From assembly GCF_003254395.2 (NCBI RefSeq), contig NC_037646.1:4790381-4854380 (forward strand): a stretch of DNA of 64,000 bases, read 5' to 3'. The DNA is from Apis mellifera (taxonomy: Eukaryota > Arthropoda > Insecta > Hymenoptera > Apidae). Positions 15,635-28,605 of this stretch are shown here, piece by piece. Numbering within the stretch: the first letter of the stretch is position 1; each line of letters opens with the position of its first letter. A model generated the notes under the pieces. It searched no databases and had not been told where the DNA came from. It was given only the letters and a program-made list of their open reading frames with translations. The position numbers and the translations under genes are program-made.

Positions 15635-15727
15635 GACGGCAATCGAGGAATCTGGAGATATTGGGGCAAATATCGGGTCACCATCACGGAACGCAGTATG
15701 CATCGATGTCGGAGAATTACAAGAACA
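15635..15727 (+). CDS. Candidate upstream exon (5'-UTR or alternative N-terminal exon) of the DIP-like gene
   Basis: This 93-base segment is preceded by a good pyrimidine tract ending in TTTTTCAG and followed by a strong donor, ACA|GTGAGT. Joined to exon 35955, only one of its three frames stays open: the one that takes one base from an upstream exon and leaves one base. The other two frames hit stops in the next exon. In the open frame it encodes about 30 residues, hydrophilic with a run of three histidines (GHHHG), and with one ATG about seven codons before the end. It is not a signal peptide and resembles no Ig sequence. It could be a 5'-UTR exon, the N-terminus of an alternative isoform, or a false splice pair. 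The 20,227-base gap to the next secure exon is long but not unusual for insect cell-adhesion genes. Confidence 0.4.
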
Positions 15728-18700
15728 GTGAGTATTAAGCTTATATTATACTTCTTGTCTCGTTTCTTAGAAATGATTGAAACTAGAATATATTTGAAAG
15801 TTTTTTTTTTCTTTCTTTTTTAATTAAAAAGTAAATAAGAAGCGAACAAATTTATTTGTTCAAATTAATCAATCGTGTGTATTTGTATTATTATTTTTTA
15901 ATTTAAATAAAGTGTTGATATCAATGAAAATTTATTTCACTTCTTTTGAAGTAATAAATGTAATTCAGATGGGGAGAATAATTAACGATTAAAAATTGTG
16001 CGATTTAATTAAATCTTAATTCTGAACATTAATAAATAAATATTGAAATTTATTACGAAAAAGAACATTCTAAACCATTCAATAAGATTTATTTATAGTT
16101 TCAACCAAGTCTTTAAGCATTCTTCTCGGATAAAGAGGATTAAGATATAACGATAAAACGATAATACATGTATACAATTTCGTAAAGCCTCTTGCTAAAA
16201 ACTTCTGACCGTATTATCTGGCCCAAATAATAGCTAATTAAAACGTTTTGTAATATTTCTAATGAAATGACACGTTTAATACCTCCATACCATACAAAGA
16301 ACACGAACTTAATGAAATGAGAATACTTGTTACACCATCTTATGAAAATTCCACGGATTTTAATAATTCTAATAATTCTAGAAACAAGATTATTTCTTTA
16401 CGATATAATTTTTCAATCTCTCTTGACAATTTTTAAAAAAAATCAGTCTCTTCTTTCCTTCGAAAGAAATCATCGTCCCGATTTCCAATTCCAATGATTT
16501 CCAATCTTCGTTCGTTTGAAATTCCCGCGAAAAACCGTTGACCAATGAACAAACACGCACAGTTTTCAGCATTGACCATAATCCAGCCTGAAATCAGTAT
16601 CCGAGAACAGCGAAATCTCGAGGGATTAGCATGATAGAGATCACTTCCTCCTCCCTGTCTATTTCTCTCTTTCTTCCTCCTTCCTGAATGTTGAAAATCA
16701 GGCGCGATGAACGTGCAACATTTATCGTCGTTGCTGTTGTTGTTTTCGTTAAAAGCCGAAATAAAATGGGGAACGTGTTTTCGCATTGCGTTAACGACTG
16801 TGCTACACGAGCCAGATCAAATGGACCGTTTCACCTGACATTTCGTTGTGATTGCGAAATAACAACTCTCCCCCGTTATGGTCCCTGTCTATCACTATTT
16901 GGCCTCCCCACGATTTCGAATTAACGAGATGTTTCGAGAAGTTCTCGTTGTTTCGGGACGGCTATTTGAGGTTAAACAATTGATTGGTAAAAGACACTAT
17001 CGAGAGAGGTGTTGGTGGAATTGGTGGTTTTACCGATATTCCAAGATTCGAATGTAAACGAATCGAAGTGCAGAATTTGATCGTCTCTGTTGGGATACGG
17101 CCTTACGAGAATTAAAGGAAATTTAAGATGATTCTGAAATTACGTTGGTATTTTGGATTTTGGTTCTTCGTTTCATTCTACGATTCTATTTTTTTATTTT
17201 TAATTACTCGTTTCGATTATCGATTCATTTCTGAGATTAATCAATTTATAATCTAAGATTTTATTTATTTATGTATATTTTAATTATTTATAAACTGTGC
17301 TTTCACAACGGTAACATTAATTTGTTACTTTATATTAATTATCTGTTTTTAATTAAACTTTTCATCAAACTCTGTATTTGTAAATTAAATACTTACGATA
17401 TTTATTAAATCTTTGATTAAGAATCTTGTATTCAATTGCATTATCGATGCAATTTTTTACGTTTTCATAAAAGGTTCGAATTCTTCTAGAATAAACTCTG
17501 TTTTCGAACATTTAGTAAATTCGTTAACCAATTATTGGTTAATTTATTCGATTATATAGAAGCACGCTTGAGTGTCTTTTTCTTTATTTCGATTTCATTC
17601 GATTCACACAGCGTAGCCTCTCTTTTATCCGAGCAAAATGGAAAATAATCTTAACGCATGGATTCGCGTAAATGTTTTTGCATTGTGCAAAAGAATTGTG
17701 GAAATTGCACGAAATCTCGATATCCTGTAATATAGGAGGGAGAATTTTACCACGATTAAATCGAGGCCTATAATTTGCATAGCCGAGTAAAAATTTTAAT
17801 TTACGCCTTGAATTCGTTCTCTGTTTCATCTGTTTCACAAGTTTTTATAGAATAATCGATCCTCCCATACGAGGTAATGGCAATTTTAGTTATTGGCGTG
17901 TATTAATGGAGATATATATAAGAAAATTATTTATAGTTTTATATTTTTGTTCAATTTGAGATTTAATAATTTTATTTTTATCTAAAAAAAAAAAACAATT
18001 AATTAATAAATATATAACAGTGTAATGAAATATAAAAGTAGAGTGAGAATAAAATTGAATAAAATTTAAATATTAATATATATGGATTACGAAATTGTCA
18101 AGTATATTTAAACAATTTTTAAATGAAAAACTGCTTAGTGAATTCAATCTATAACCCATTATTTCCTATTTCCTTTACTTTAAATTTGAAGATTTAATAA
18201 AATCAATAGAAAACATAATAATATTCCAAACCTAAAAATTAAAAGGAATAGTTCAGGAATAAATAAACGAACGAAAATGAAAAATTCAAAATTACGTCGA
18301 ATTATTCGCGTGCAATGTGATGTAAAAAAAATTTTTCAATGAAGATTAAAATTGCTTAAATAAAGAAAAAAAAAAAAGGAAAAATGATTCTACTTCTCCA
18401 ATCGTAGCATAGAATTTATTTAAAGTATCTATTGCAATCTCTTTGAGTCGGGCTGTTATCGAATCGCGAGGGTGCACGGCCGTATCAAAATTCCAGGCAT
18501 ATCACGATATATCCGATAAAGTATGAAAGGCAACGTTCATTTCAATATCCCGTCGTAAACATCGTCGTGGCAGTCGACGATCGATAATCGTGGAAAAATC
18601 GGACGAAATGCACTCTGTACAATCCTCGATGCCGAAGAAAAAGTGTATCATCCGTGACATGGAAGCCAAACGAAATTCCTCTTACCCTCTTTCGCTTGTC

Positions 18701-21700
18701 CTCCACGATATCAACGGTATTGTTATCTTTTTTTTCTTCTTTTTTCTTTTTTTCTTTTTTTTTCAGACATTCGCAATTAACTATACGATCTTTTGTTCTA
18801 CGAAATCTCTGAAACACAATGCTGTTTCTTTCGTATCTCGAGCACAACGATCTTCTTCGTTTCTCAATTTAATGATTCATGAAATTCTGTCGACTCATTT
18901 TTAATTCGTACTGCTATAAAAATATTAATATAAACGATATTTATGTTTGTTTCTTGACAAATCATTTAATTCAATTAATTATAATATTTTAAATTATTGT
19001 ATGATATACTTTGTCACTTTCAAAATTATTACTATGTCTATTATCGTTATAAATACTTTTTTTCATATGTTTAATTTGTGAAAATCGATACGAATTTCAA
19101 TAAAATTCCTAATTATTCTATGATTAAATATCTCTATCTTATCATTAAAAACTTGAATCGTCATTGTATCTCAAAATTTTCCACTATACATCAAGTTTAA
19201 AAAAAAAGAACGATAGATTTTATCTCTCGGAACAAGTGTAAAGAATCCAATAATCAGGGAATTCCGATTTATGGAGCGAGCAACGCGCTTAAATCACGAT
19301 ATAAAAAGTCCTCCTCCGCGAATGAATCACGACTGTCGAACTTCAAAAAAAGTTTTTCATTACGATTTACCTTCCAGCCAATCCCTCCCTTCCATATCTC
19401 TCCTATACACCCGTACACACTTCCTCTCCAATTTTTCAAATACCATTCAAAACGTTTCAAAATGTCCCGAGGCTGCCTGTAATCGGTTACAAATTCGAAA
19501 GAAAGAGTCGCAAGTTTGGAACAAGCAGCGCCGTCAATCATACCTCCCTTTCCAGAAGGAGGGCTCGTTTTTCTTCGATACCTTCTTCCCTCTTTTTTCC
19601 TCCCCCCTCGAAGAGAAGTTACGCTCCATTATTCCGTCCGTGCATTTCCTTCGTCCCTCAGGCTCGTTCGCGGCGAAGGAGGAACATCCTTCTTCCCCTC
19701 CCCGTTTCTTTCTATTTTTCCACCGTTTTCCACCTCCGACTAATCAACGTGGCAACCAGAAATCCCACGATATGACCAATTTCGCTGCCCAGCAGCGTTG
19801 CGAGCTTCATATATTCAACGTTAAGCCGACATTTTCCACCCTTCTTCGCTCCTCTGATAATGGAATCCGCCTTGAATTCCACGGATACCATTGCCACGAG
19901 TCTAGTTACCTCGAACGATTTCACGATTGCCCGTAATGATTTTATTACGGATTGTGGAACTGCTTTTTCAAACGATTCAATATTAAATTGTTAAATTGTG
20001 GATTTCTTGAAATACAGTTTTTTTTTTTTTGTAATGTAATACGTATTCTTTTAATGAAGATCTATCAGATAATTGATCATTTAGATTAAGCTCTAAAATT
20101 CATTCAATTTTCACGATATTTAATTTTTATAGATAAACTTTTTTTTGATAATTTTAAAATTACAGGAATTGTAAGATTCCCTGGCGGAAAACCCCGAATT
20201 GGAGTCTTCATATCTTTCGCCAAGGAATTCCTTCTTCTTTAATAATCATCACGTAATTCAGAATATTCCATTGTAATTTTCGAAATTTATTTAAAAAAGT
20301 TTTATTACTTATAATATATATTGATTTACTTTAAAGTCTTTATTTATATTATTATTGTTGCATATTGCCATATTAATTTTGTCGTAGCAAGAGAGCTTAG
20401 TGGAATTTCTTTATATTATGAATGTTTTAAAAAATAATTAATATATTTATGGTGGTTGAATCGCAAAAACATAAGTTCGATTACAGCACATATTTTATGC
20501 GGTGTATTGATCGAACGCGTAACCCAGATTCCGGACGAGAAAGCGGAAACTTTCCTGGGATTGAATTTTCGAAAAAAAATTTTAATTAATCCACGTCAAC
20601 GGCGGAACTCAATTGTACGTTTGCAAGACTTTTAATTAGTACCGTGAAAGTACTGAATAATACAATTTTTGCGGTTCGTTTCCATTCTAATCAAGCGAAT
20701 TATCTTTATTTTCCCAATAGATTATCATGATTAATATATGAATCGATATTTGATCTTGCTCAATATCACACGATAACAATGTGAAACTGTGAAAAAGTAA
20801 ATGAAAAAGTATAATGGAATTCGCTTTCGTTTTAAAAATTAATTCATAATATTCAGATTACATTCCACTATTATTTTTTAATATGAAATAAAGATTGAAA
20901 ATCACAATTGATAAATTATATTCCACGTCATTTACAAAAGAATAATATTTTTTAAGTTCAATACGCTTTATTAATCCCATAAATGTCCTTTTGCTTAATT
21001 TCTCAATTAAATAGATTCTCATTTTTTAGAAGAAGTTTTTAACACAAACAAAATTTTTTTTCAACTCCAGGATGTAGAAAAAATAAATTCGAAGATCTAA
21101 AAAATATATTTAAATCAGTATTTTGAAAAATCATTTCACTATTTTAAATATATAAAGAATATTTAAATATTAATTACATATCAGTAATCTGAAGAATAAC
21201 AGACTGTTCTCATTACGATTTCTTGTTCATCGGTCGAGCTTCGAATTATGATGAGGCAACAAGGGGAAAATGTTTTCATGGCAACATGACTCTCGAAAAA
21301 AATTCTAATTAACCCTTGTCAACATCACAGACTGATTATACATGTATCTGTTAATTAATAGTCACCAGTGTTGCGAGGGATGAATAATGTAATACTTATG
21401 ACCCGTTAGCGTGTTAATCAGCTGGCCGTCTGACGGATGTGGTACCAACCGATATGGAAACGTTACATGCTTAGATAAGCTTGGAAGTTGACATTATTTG
21501 ATGAGTTATTCTACGCTCGTAACAAGACCAACGTAACATCGGAATCGCGTACATCTGGAATTGAAGTTTGAAGTTCAAGTCATGTAGAACTGTTATTTTA
21601 GAACCGAGTTTGATTAATTATACAATTTCGTGTCAAGCTAAATGATCGTTTTATCCCACTATGATATGCTCGAATAATGTGTCGTTTTAAAAAGAGTTTG

Positions 21701-22148
21701 AGTATGTTTGATCGAGTATTTAGCAAAGAGATGAGAGTAAATTACGAAAGATTTTATTTTTGGAGATATTAAAAAGATATTTCAAACGTTTCTTTTTTAA
21801 TCGTTACATTTTTTTAATATTTTATGGAAAATGGATGCAACTCGTTATAAATTAAATTTGAATAGGATGAATATTAATGTCAATTGAAAAATTAATGTGA
21901 AGATTACATTTTTGCAATATTATTATATATTTATTGTAATGTAATTTCGATTAAGAATTGATATCCCTTCTTTTTTAAGGATCAATAGAAATATTTGAAC
22001 TTAATTTTCCATTAAACCTGATTTACCTTCATAAACCGCGTTAAAGCGTTTTATTATTGTTAACAAGCTGTGGAGAGAACTCGGTAAATCTTTCTCTTAT
22101 TCGCATATAGGCCGATGTATTTTCAGCGGCCTTAGAAAACATTGCGAG

Positions 22149-22227
22149 GCTAGAAGTGTGTGTACCTGAAAAGCGGCTGCTTTTGTTCCAACAAAAGCAT
22201 TTCAAGTACTTTCACGCCACTTCTAGC
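22149..22227 (+). ncRNA. Long imperfect hairpin, pre-miRNA-like
   Basis: The 79-nt segment folds on itself. GCTAGAAGTG (22149-22158) pairs with CACTTCTAGC (22218-22227). GTG and TAC (22160-22165) pair with GTA (22206-22208) and CAC (22213-22215). TGAAA (22167-22171) pairs with TTTCA (22200-22204), and TGCTTTTGTT (22178-22187) pairs with AACAAAAGCA (22190-22199). That is 31 base pairs broken by small bulges, with a six-base bulge AGCGGC at 22172-22177. A further CATT/AATG pairing extends the base. Length and bulge pattern resemble a microRNA precursor, although the terminal loop (CC) is small. I recognise no known mature miRNA. A folded mobile-element relic is the alternative. The strand is arbitrary, since both strands fold. 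Confidence 0.4.
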
Positions 22228-23168
22228 AACAGAATGAGCAAAACGTTTGACCATGTGCTGCTTGTCGCACAATAAAAACAAGCATTTCCACAACAGAATT
22301 ATGATACGTAATTATCGCATCTTCCACTTAATAATAATTAACACTTTTTCTAAATAAAGTATTTACATCCGAGTAAGATTTTAATTCGAATTCTAAGAAT
22401 AATTATACGATAATAAAAATACTTATTATATTTATCATTACATGTATATTTTTTTTTATTTTTCGATTCATGAAAATATCACAAATTGAGATTTCCATTA
22501 TTTCCTTTATGTAAAGTATCCATATGATAAAATCTATTTCGATCTAATTCTATCACTAACCATGAAATCATTTAATCTTTCTTTTTTCTTCTTTCAAAAT
22601 AAAGAATTTTAATCCGTTAAAGTTCAAATTTACTCGCGATACACTCAAACCCATCACTAGCTATGATAAAATTATTATATTCTCGTTATTATTGCTACCA
22701 CGCGGAATATCGTGCGATCAGAAAATGAAAAAAGTGCGTGATAAGGAGATAAGGGACAGAACTAGCCCTAGAGACCATTGCTTGAATCTTCAGCCAAACG
22801 CGATCGTGGTAAGTCGCATTTCGGAGACGAAGTGTCTGAGCGTCGCTATGAATATGAATGAACCGTCGAGGTGATATTCCAAAGCGCGAAATAAAATAAT
22901 TTCCACCTTTGCAACCCTACTTTGCTGTTTCACGTTTTCCCAAAGCACGTGGGATTACGAAGGCACGTAGGAATAGTGATGGTGTTTGGTGAGCGAGGAA
23001 GGGATGAATTCGACGGTAAAATCACGTTTCTCTGGATTTTTGTGGAATTATCATTGAGATATATTTTAAAAAATTTTGAAATTTATTTTTTTAACGTCAA
23101 ATATATTACGTTACTTACGGTGTTTAAGATTTACTTTGTATAAACATGTTGCTGAAATTTATTTGGAG

Positions 23169-23205
23169 AACTGCAATGCATTTTATATTATATTTTATTG
23201 CAGTT
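23169..23205. repeat. 9-bp inverted repeat AACTGCAAT/ATTGCAGTT
   Basis: Exact arms separated by a 19-base AT-rich spacer. Probably a chance hairpin in AT-rich intron. Confidence 0.6.
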
Positions 23206-24420
23206 AATAATAAGCTAAATAAATAAATGAATAATCTCAATGAAATTTCCTACAAAAATAATTGTAATCATAATGGATTAAAAATTTTGAATCTAGGAGT
23301 TAATGTACATTTTCGTGATGCTATATAGGGTGATTCAATAATTTTTACTCCATTATTTTTATTAAAGATAAATTTTATACGTATATGATAATGATATTGA
23401 TGATATTTTATATATGGAAAATTTTTAAAAAATTTTAAATTAAATATCTTGCATATCATGATACTATTTACATTTAACTTAACTAATTACAGTAAACATC
23501 TCGCAACTTTGAATCGTGATATTACCGAAGTTCTTAGATATCCTTCGCATTTAGTATCTACTGCTTTCCGAAAATTGTTCTGATCAGCCTAAATTGAATT
23601 TGATCCGGGTTAGATTAGTTAGACAAGATTGGTAAGTTACGTCAGTTTGACATGGGTTGGGCCGGTTAGATAACTTTTGATCACTTATACCAATGCAGTA
23701 TATTACATGGTTTAAAATTAGCTAGATTAATCATGTGACTTAATATTTCAAAATTTGATTTTGTATTTTATAAATTTAATTTCATTCGTCTTTTTTCCTT
23801 ATTGAATGAACGGATTGGTTGACTCCTTTACAAATTCTTTTGCACATTGTTATAGTTGCATAGACGTTGAATCTTCTCTTAACTCATAGAAATATTAATG
23901 AACAAGTTATCCAAATATCATTAAAACAGAAGCTGGGAGAATTTTTTCTGTGTTTTAACACATAAAATGTATTTTCAATGTCACTTTTTGAAGTAAGTCA
24001 GGTGATTTTCTGACATCAAACATTTCAATTAATAAGAAGAAGAAGCAATAACCAACTTCCACAATCCTTATTTTTTAAAAATGAATTCTTTTACAACAAA
24101 TTCCACTGTTCATTCTATCTATAAATCCTTAACAAAACTCTTAACAATTTTTCCATGATACACCACAGATACTCTGAGAATTATCGTTCGAAACTTATTT
24201 AAAAATAAGAAACAAATCAAAGTGCCTCCACTTCGAACCGATTCCACGATTTTATTACTTCAATTCTTAATACCATCCATTATTTATTCGTAGGTTAGAA
24301 GAATATGCGGCGCGTTGAAAATGGCCGTGTTGAATTCGTGGGAATGACAGTTGGTAGGGAACCATTGAATAGTTAAGTACTAAGTGTTAGTAAACGTTAA
24401 GTACAGAGCAGTGTATCGGG

Positions 24421-24439
24421 GAATACGTAGTACGTATTC
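24421..24439. repeat. 19-base perfect odd palindrome GAATACGTAGTACGTATTC
   Basis: Nine bases on each side of a central G are exact inverted complements. It sits in a GC-richer patch of the 20-kb intron, just before a CCCT-rich tract. It could be a symmetric protein-binding site. Confidence 0.7.
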
Positions 24440-24457
24440 GGGTTCTACGTTTCCAAA

Positions 24458-24491
24458 CCCTCCCTCCCCTCCCTCCCTCCCTCCCCCTCCT
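24458..24491. repeat. CCCT microsatellite
   Basis: Near-pure CCCT repeats on the + strand, 20 bases after the palindrome at 24421. Confidence 0.85.
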
Positions 24492-27400
24492 CGAAATCTC
24501 GTCTGGATATCACATTTAAATGGCACTTATTTACCCGATGGCTAAAGTGACAAGTCCTGTTACTGCTGCGGTGAAGAACACGCCGTTCTCGTTTCCTTTG
24601 GACCCTCTCTAAAGCTTCGCTTCCTGCCGCTATTATCCTCCTGTTCACTCTTCCCGATGGGTTTCCGTTTTCCTATAGCTGCTCCACTTGCAAATCGCGG
24701 TCGGCGCCAGGGAAATTGAATTAGATTTAACGCTCATAATTGTCCACCGATGGCCGTCCCTCTTTAGTTAATAGTTTCTATCTTATAAGACGGTGGTCGC
24801 CAGATTGATGGGGAATAATCGTGAAAGAGTGACGAATAGGGGTGATGAATAGAGAGGATTACGTTCGAGAATGGTATTTTAATTTGTAGACGCATCAATT
24901 TAATAATATTGTTCACTTCAAAATTATTTCAATATTAAATATATTTAATCAATTATCCAACATTATCATTTTGCATTTCGTGAGAGATTATGGACAATAT
25001 GTGTCATCTGTATCTTATTAATTTCTATTAAAATCTTTTAATCGTGTCATCGATAGTATGTTACGCACAGATAATGAATTTTAAAAACAAATTGTCTGAG
25101 ATCAATTAATCAATTTTATTCTCGATGTTGAATATCCATTTATATCTCCCTCTTGAAAATCTCAAAATCTCTTTTCATCCCTTGAATCATTAAATCCAAT
25201 CCCAAATAAAGTTATATCTCCGGTATATAAGACGGTTCCTTAATCTGACGTCAGTTCGCAACTATTGTTCTTCGTTTTCGCCTTCGCGATACATATCGCA
25301 GACTACGAGACAAATGAACCGGAAGTTCATTAAAATCAACGGCGATAAGCGGCCCATGCTAATTGCATATTGATAATTCGCCGGCAAGGGCTTTAAGGAT
25401 CTTTGCATAAATCTCCAACGACCAAGTCCCAGACTGTTCCTGCCCGCGTCGCCGTATTTCAGGATCAAATTCGACGGAGATAAAATATATATTCGCAGCG
25501 CGGCAGGGGGGGTGGCGATAAATCAGGCAATAAATGAAAGCCCAACGAAGCGAGGGAGGCCAGATAAAAAGAAAATAGGGTAGGGAGAAGAAAGTGGTGG
25601 AAGGAGGTCGGTCCTCATTATTTCTAAAAGCGTTCCATAGCCGGTCGCTCACCGATGGGAGGGATGTTTTGCGGCGGTATATCCAACCCCCTTTAAACCG
25701 CCGACAATGAATGCTTGACAACTGCGAATCGTCGCCGAGGGCGTGTATTTTAAAAAATTAAACTTCCATTATTATCGAACAATTATGATCCTTCATCCTT
25801 TTGCCTTCGATGACGGAATTGGATATCCTTTTTTGTGTTGCTGGTTATCGATACACGAAAGTTAATGATCGTTTCCTGGATGAGTTTCCTGAGAAGACTT
25901 TTATAAGGAGAAAAGTAATAATGATCATTTTTTTTTTTTTTTAGTTTTAATGTTATTTATAGTTATTCTATGTAACAGGAAACTTGAAAGTTTTATCTGG
26001 TTATTTTGGTTGATCTTCTACGTTTAAAACTATTGAACAATCTTTCTGGAACTCTCTTGAAATGTGAAATTCCATTACAATTGAGATTATCCTTTCATTG
26101 TTAAAAGGAAAGGTTTATTTTAGAAATTTTTAAAAATTTCTTTGACCATTTCCTGATTCTACAATATTCAAAGTGTATTTTAAAATTTATTTCTCCATGT
26201 ATAAATATCACTTATAAATTAATCGATTAAAAAATACCAAATTACTTGAATGTTGCAAAAGAAATCCATAATGACTGATCCAAAATTCCGTCCCATTCAA
26301 TTCAACTACAAGATTCAGCAGGATTTCGTCCTCGTAATCACGATAATCTTTACATAACCACCCTGTATGGTGGTTTAAATCCCAAAAGCATCCCATATAC
26401 GATCGATTAACGCAAAGTTGCTGGACTTTAACTTTCAACTAACCTGTATCAAGTTGAAGCTTCTTCTCGAAACATAATCTTTTCGACAAGCTCGAGAGCT
26501 TATCCGGGGACACAAGTGAGAGGAAAGCTCATGACTTTCATAAGTCTTTGTACGTTTTCCCCGTGTGGAGAGGCAGCCACGCGTACGACGTCGCACAACT
26601 TGTTAAAATTCCATCCCGATTTCGGGTCCAGAAAGAGGGGAACCGGAAAGAAACCGTTGCCAGCCGGCCGGATAATCTCACGGCACGGATTATTGGGCAC
26701 GTTCCGCGGCAACTTCCTTTCCGTTTGCCTCGGATAAACCAATAAACTCTAACTTCATTTAAGAGTAAAACCTTACCAGAGCTCTGTTCGGCTTGCACGC
26801 TGATTTTTGCTCGTTCGTGAGATCAACTTCGCCGTCTCAACGAGCCGATTAAAAGTTTCCCTTGGAAAAAAAAAATAAAACAACTTTTGTATCCATATCG
26901 CAGGCAACGTCGATCAAATTGGACAACAATTATTATCAAGATTGTGCCTTTCTCAGATCGTTATTGTCCACATTTATTGCACAATGCATTTTCGAGCTGC
27001 GTTATATAATCGTTTGCCGAAGGGTTGAAAGAGAAGGTAACGAGAAGGGTGTGGAGAAACTCGATAAAACGAGTCGAATGTTCAATGGAAATAATTGATC
27101 TTTGAAAGTTTTGATTGATCGGTAACTTCGGATCAATTTTATTGGGTTTCGCTTAATTTCTTGCTTTGTGATATGGAATTGTTGGAAGTTATTTGAAGAC
27201 CGAGCGCGATGAAAGTCTCTATTTGCGTCGACGTTCAATTTCAACGTCGGTGGTATAATGTTTATTGTAGTGGATTGAAGATGATTGATGTTTAGTCGCT
27301 TCTGTCTTTTCTTTTTTTAAATTATTTTTGGTTGAAATTAATTTATCTGTTCCATTTATTAAGACTAGCTCTATTATTTTCGTTCAGGTTTTATAATTCA

Positions 27401-28354
27401 TTGAATTATTACAGAAAGTTGCAAATATTCAAGTAATATCTGGCAATAGAATTTAACTTACACAACTGCATACTTTTGCACTATTGGTAATTCTCTAAAA
27501 GTTGTTTCCATATTTTAAATTTCTGGAATGAAAATTTATACAACGTGAATTAAAATGCACGAGCAAAGATATACAAAAATACAAAGTTTCTTGTGAAAAA
27601 CATTTATACGTTAAACCACATAATTTAATTCTTTCCTTTTTTTCCATATCTTGATAAACGTCATTCACATCCACCAGAACCATCTCACACTTTCAAAAGT
27701 TCACGTGTGCCTGTTTAATACAATCAATTTGACGTAAAAACCGCGAGCTCGTTTCGTCGAGGAATAGGAATCGAGGAGGAGAACGATGTCGGCCGTAAAG
27801 TTGGCCATTCCCGATTCAAGAATGTTCTTCGTGGTTTCGTTTGAATATCGTACAGAGGTCTTAACTATTTTTCGAACGTTTCCTCTCGCTGCCTGGCTTT
27901 CGTTCCGGATCAAATTCCTACGAACGATATTCGTTGGAAAACGGAGCGCAGAACAATCGGGGACGTTATCTCGCGGAAAATCTTGCCTCGTCGAAGCAGC
28001 GGCCAGATGAGAATGGTTGATTCGGCCGGTGAACCCACCTCCTCGTCGGCTCCTCGAAGAGAGAACAGTTTCAAGAACAGCGGGTCCGATCTTCGTCTGC
28101 ACGGTCTGCAGTTCATTGCGGCGCATGAATAAAACCGTTCCCCGCGAAGGGATCCTCTGCAATTTTTGCAATAAAATTTTACAGGTTTTTCTCCAGAACT
28201 TTTTACGTAACGATCGATCGGCGAGAGTCGAAATTTCGTTATCCGTCCAAGCTTTCTTTCGTTGGGAAGGAACTTGGCATGGATTAAAATGTTTAATCCA
28301 TGTTTTTTTCTTCTTCTTGTATCCTTGTATTTGTACAGCAGCTTTCTTTCGCGT

Positions 28355-28523
28355 TTGAATGTAGATTAGGTTGGTAACCTCTGTTTCGAGAGTTAGGTTA
28401 CACGCCTTATCTGGCTGCTGAACCGGGAAGGAATTGAGGTTATGTTGCTCCTGACGTTAACACAACGACGCCATCTTGTTTAGTTATATAATTGCCATGA
28501 GTTGCAAATAGATGTAAATCAAA
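28355..28523 (+). promoter_or_regulatory. Possible alternative promoter or 5'-UTR region before the candidate signal-peptide exon
   Basis: This GC-richer stretch lies directly upstream of the ATG at 28524. It holds several AGGTT/AACCT words (TTAGGTTGGTAACC and GTTAGGTTACAC, with AGGTTATGT nearby). It also contains CGCCATCTTG, which matches the GCCAT-type core bound by Pho/YY1. A possible splice acceptor (CATCTTGTTTAG, AG at 28482-28483) would allow the downstream ATG to sit in an internal exon instead. A four-codon upstream frame begins at 28497 and ends at 28511. No TATA box is evident. Promoter function is inference from position and motif content only. Confidence 0.22.
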
Positions 28524-28605
28524 ATGGAACAATGTTATCTCTGTTATTTCGCGTTCTTGCTCTTTATCTACGTTTTATCGTCTCGTGCATATATGCCAGG
28601 TTTAC
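28524..28605 (+). CDS. Candidate first coding exon: signal peptide of the DIP-like protein
   Basis: An ATG at 28524 in a good insect initiation context (TCAAAATGG) opens a frame that reads MEQCYLCYFAFLLFIYVLSS followed by RAYMPGL. It has a short N-region, a hydrophobic core of about 11 residues and a plausible S-R-A cleavage site at residue 22. If unspliced the frame stops at 28623, giving 33 codons. Two possible donors follow: CAG|GTTTAC (exon end 28599) and TAC|GTAACC (exon end 28605). Both leave one base, exactly the phase required by exon 35955, and would place a secreted leader directly before the SDLPRFAEE start of Ig1. Neither donor is strong. Both lie inside a perfect 7-bp inverted repeat, CCAGGTT/AACCTGG at 28596-28614. 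Alternatives are a stand-alone micropeptide or a chance frame. Confidence 0.4.

Noticed and set aside
19271..19936. Longest open frame of the window, 221 codons on the + strand
   Set aside because: It lies in a GC/CT-rich island where other frames are open too. Composition is Ser/Pro/Phe/His low-complexity, and there is no domain, leader or splice structure.
22680..22815. Strong donor (GTG|GTAAGTC at 22810) considered as an alternative first exon
   Set aside because: The phase needed for exon 35955 meets an in-frame TAG shortly upstream, with no ATG between.
27701..28171. 156-codon minus-strand frame, with overlapping frames on the + strand
   Set aside because: Several frames are open at once in a GC-rich patch, and the product resembles nothing. 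The signal is base composition.
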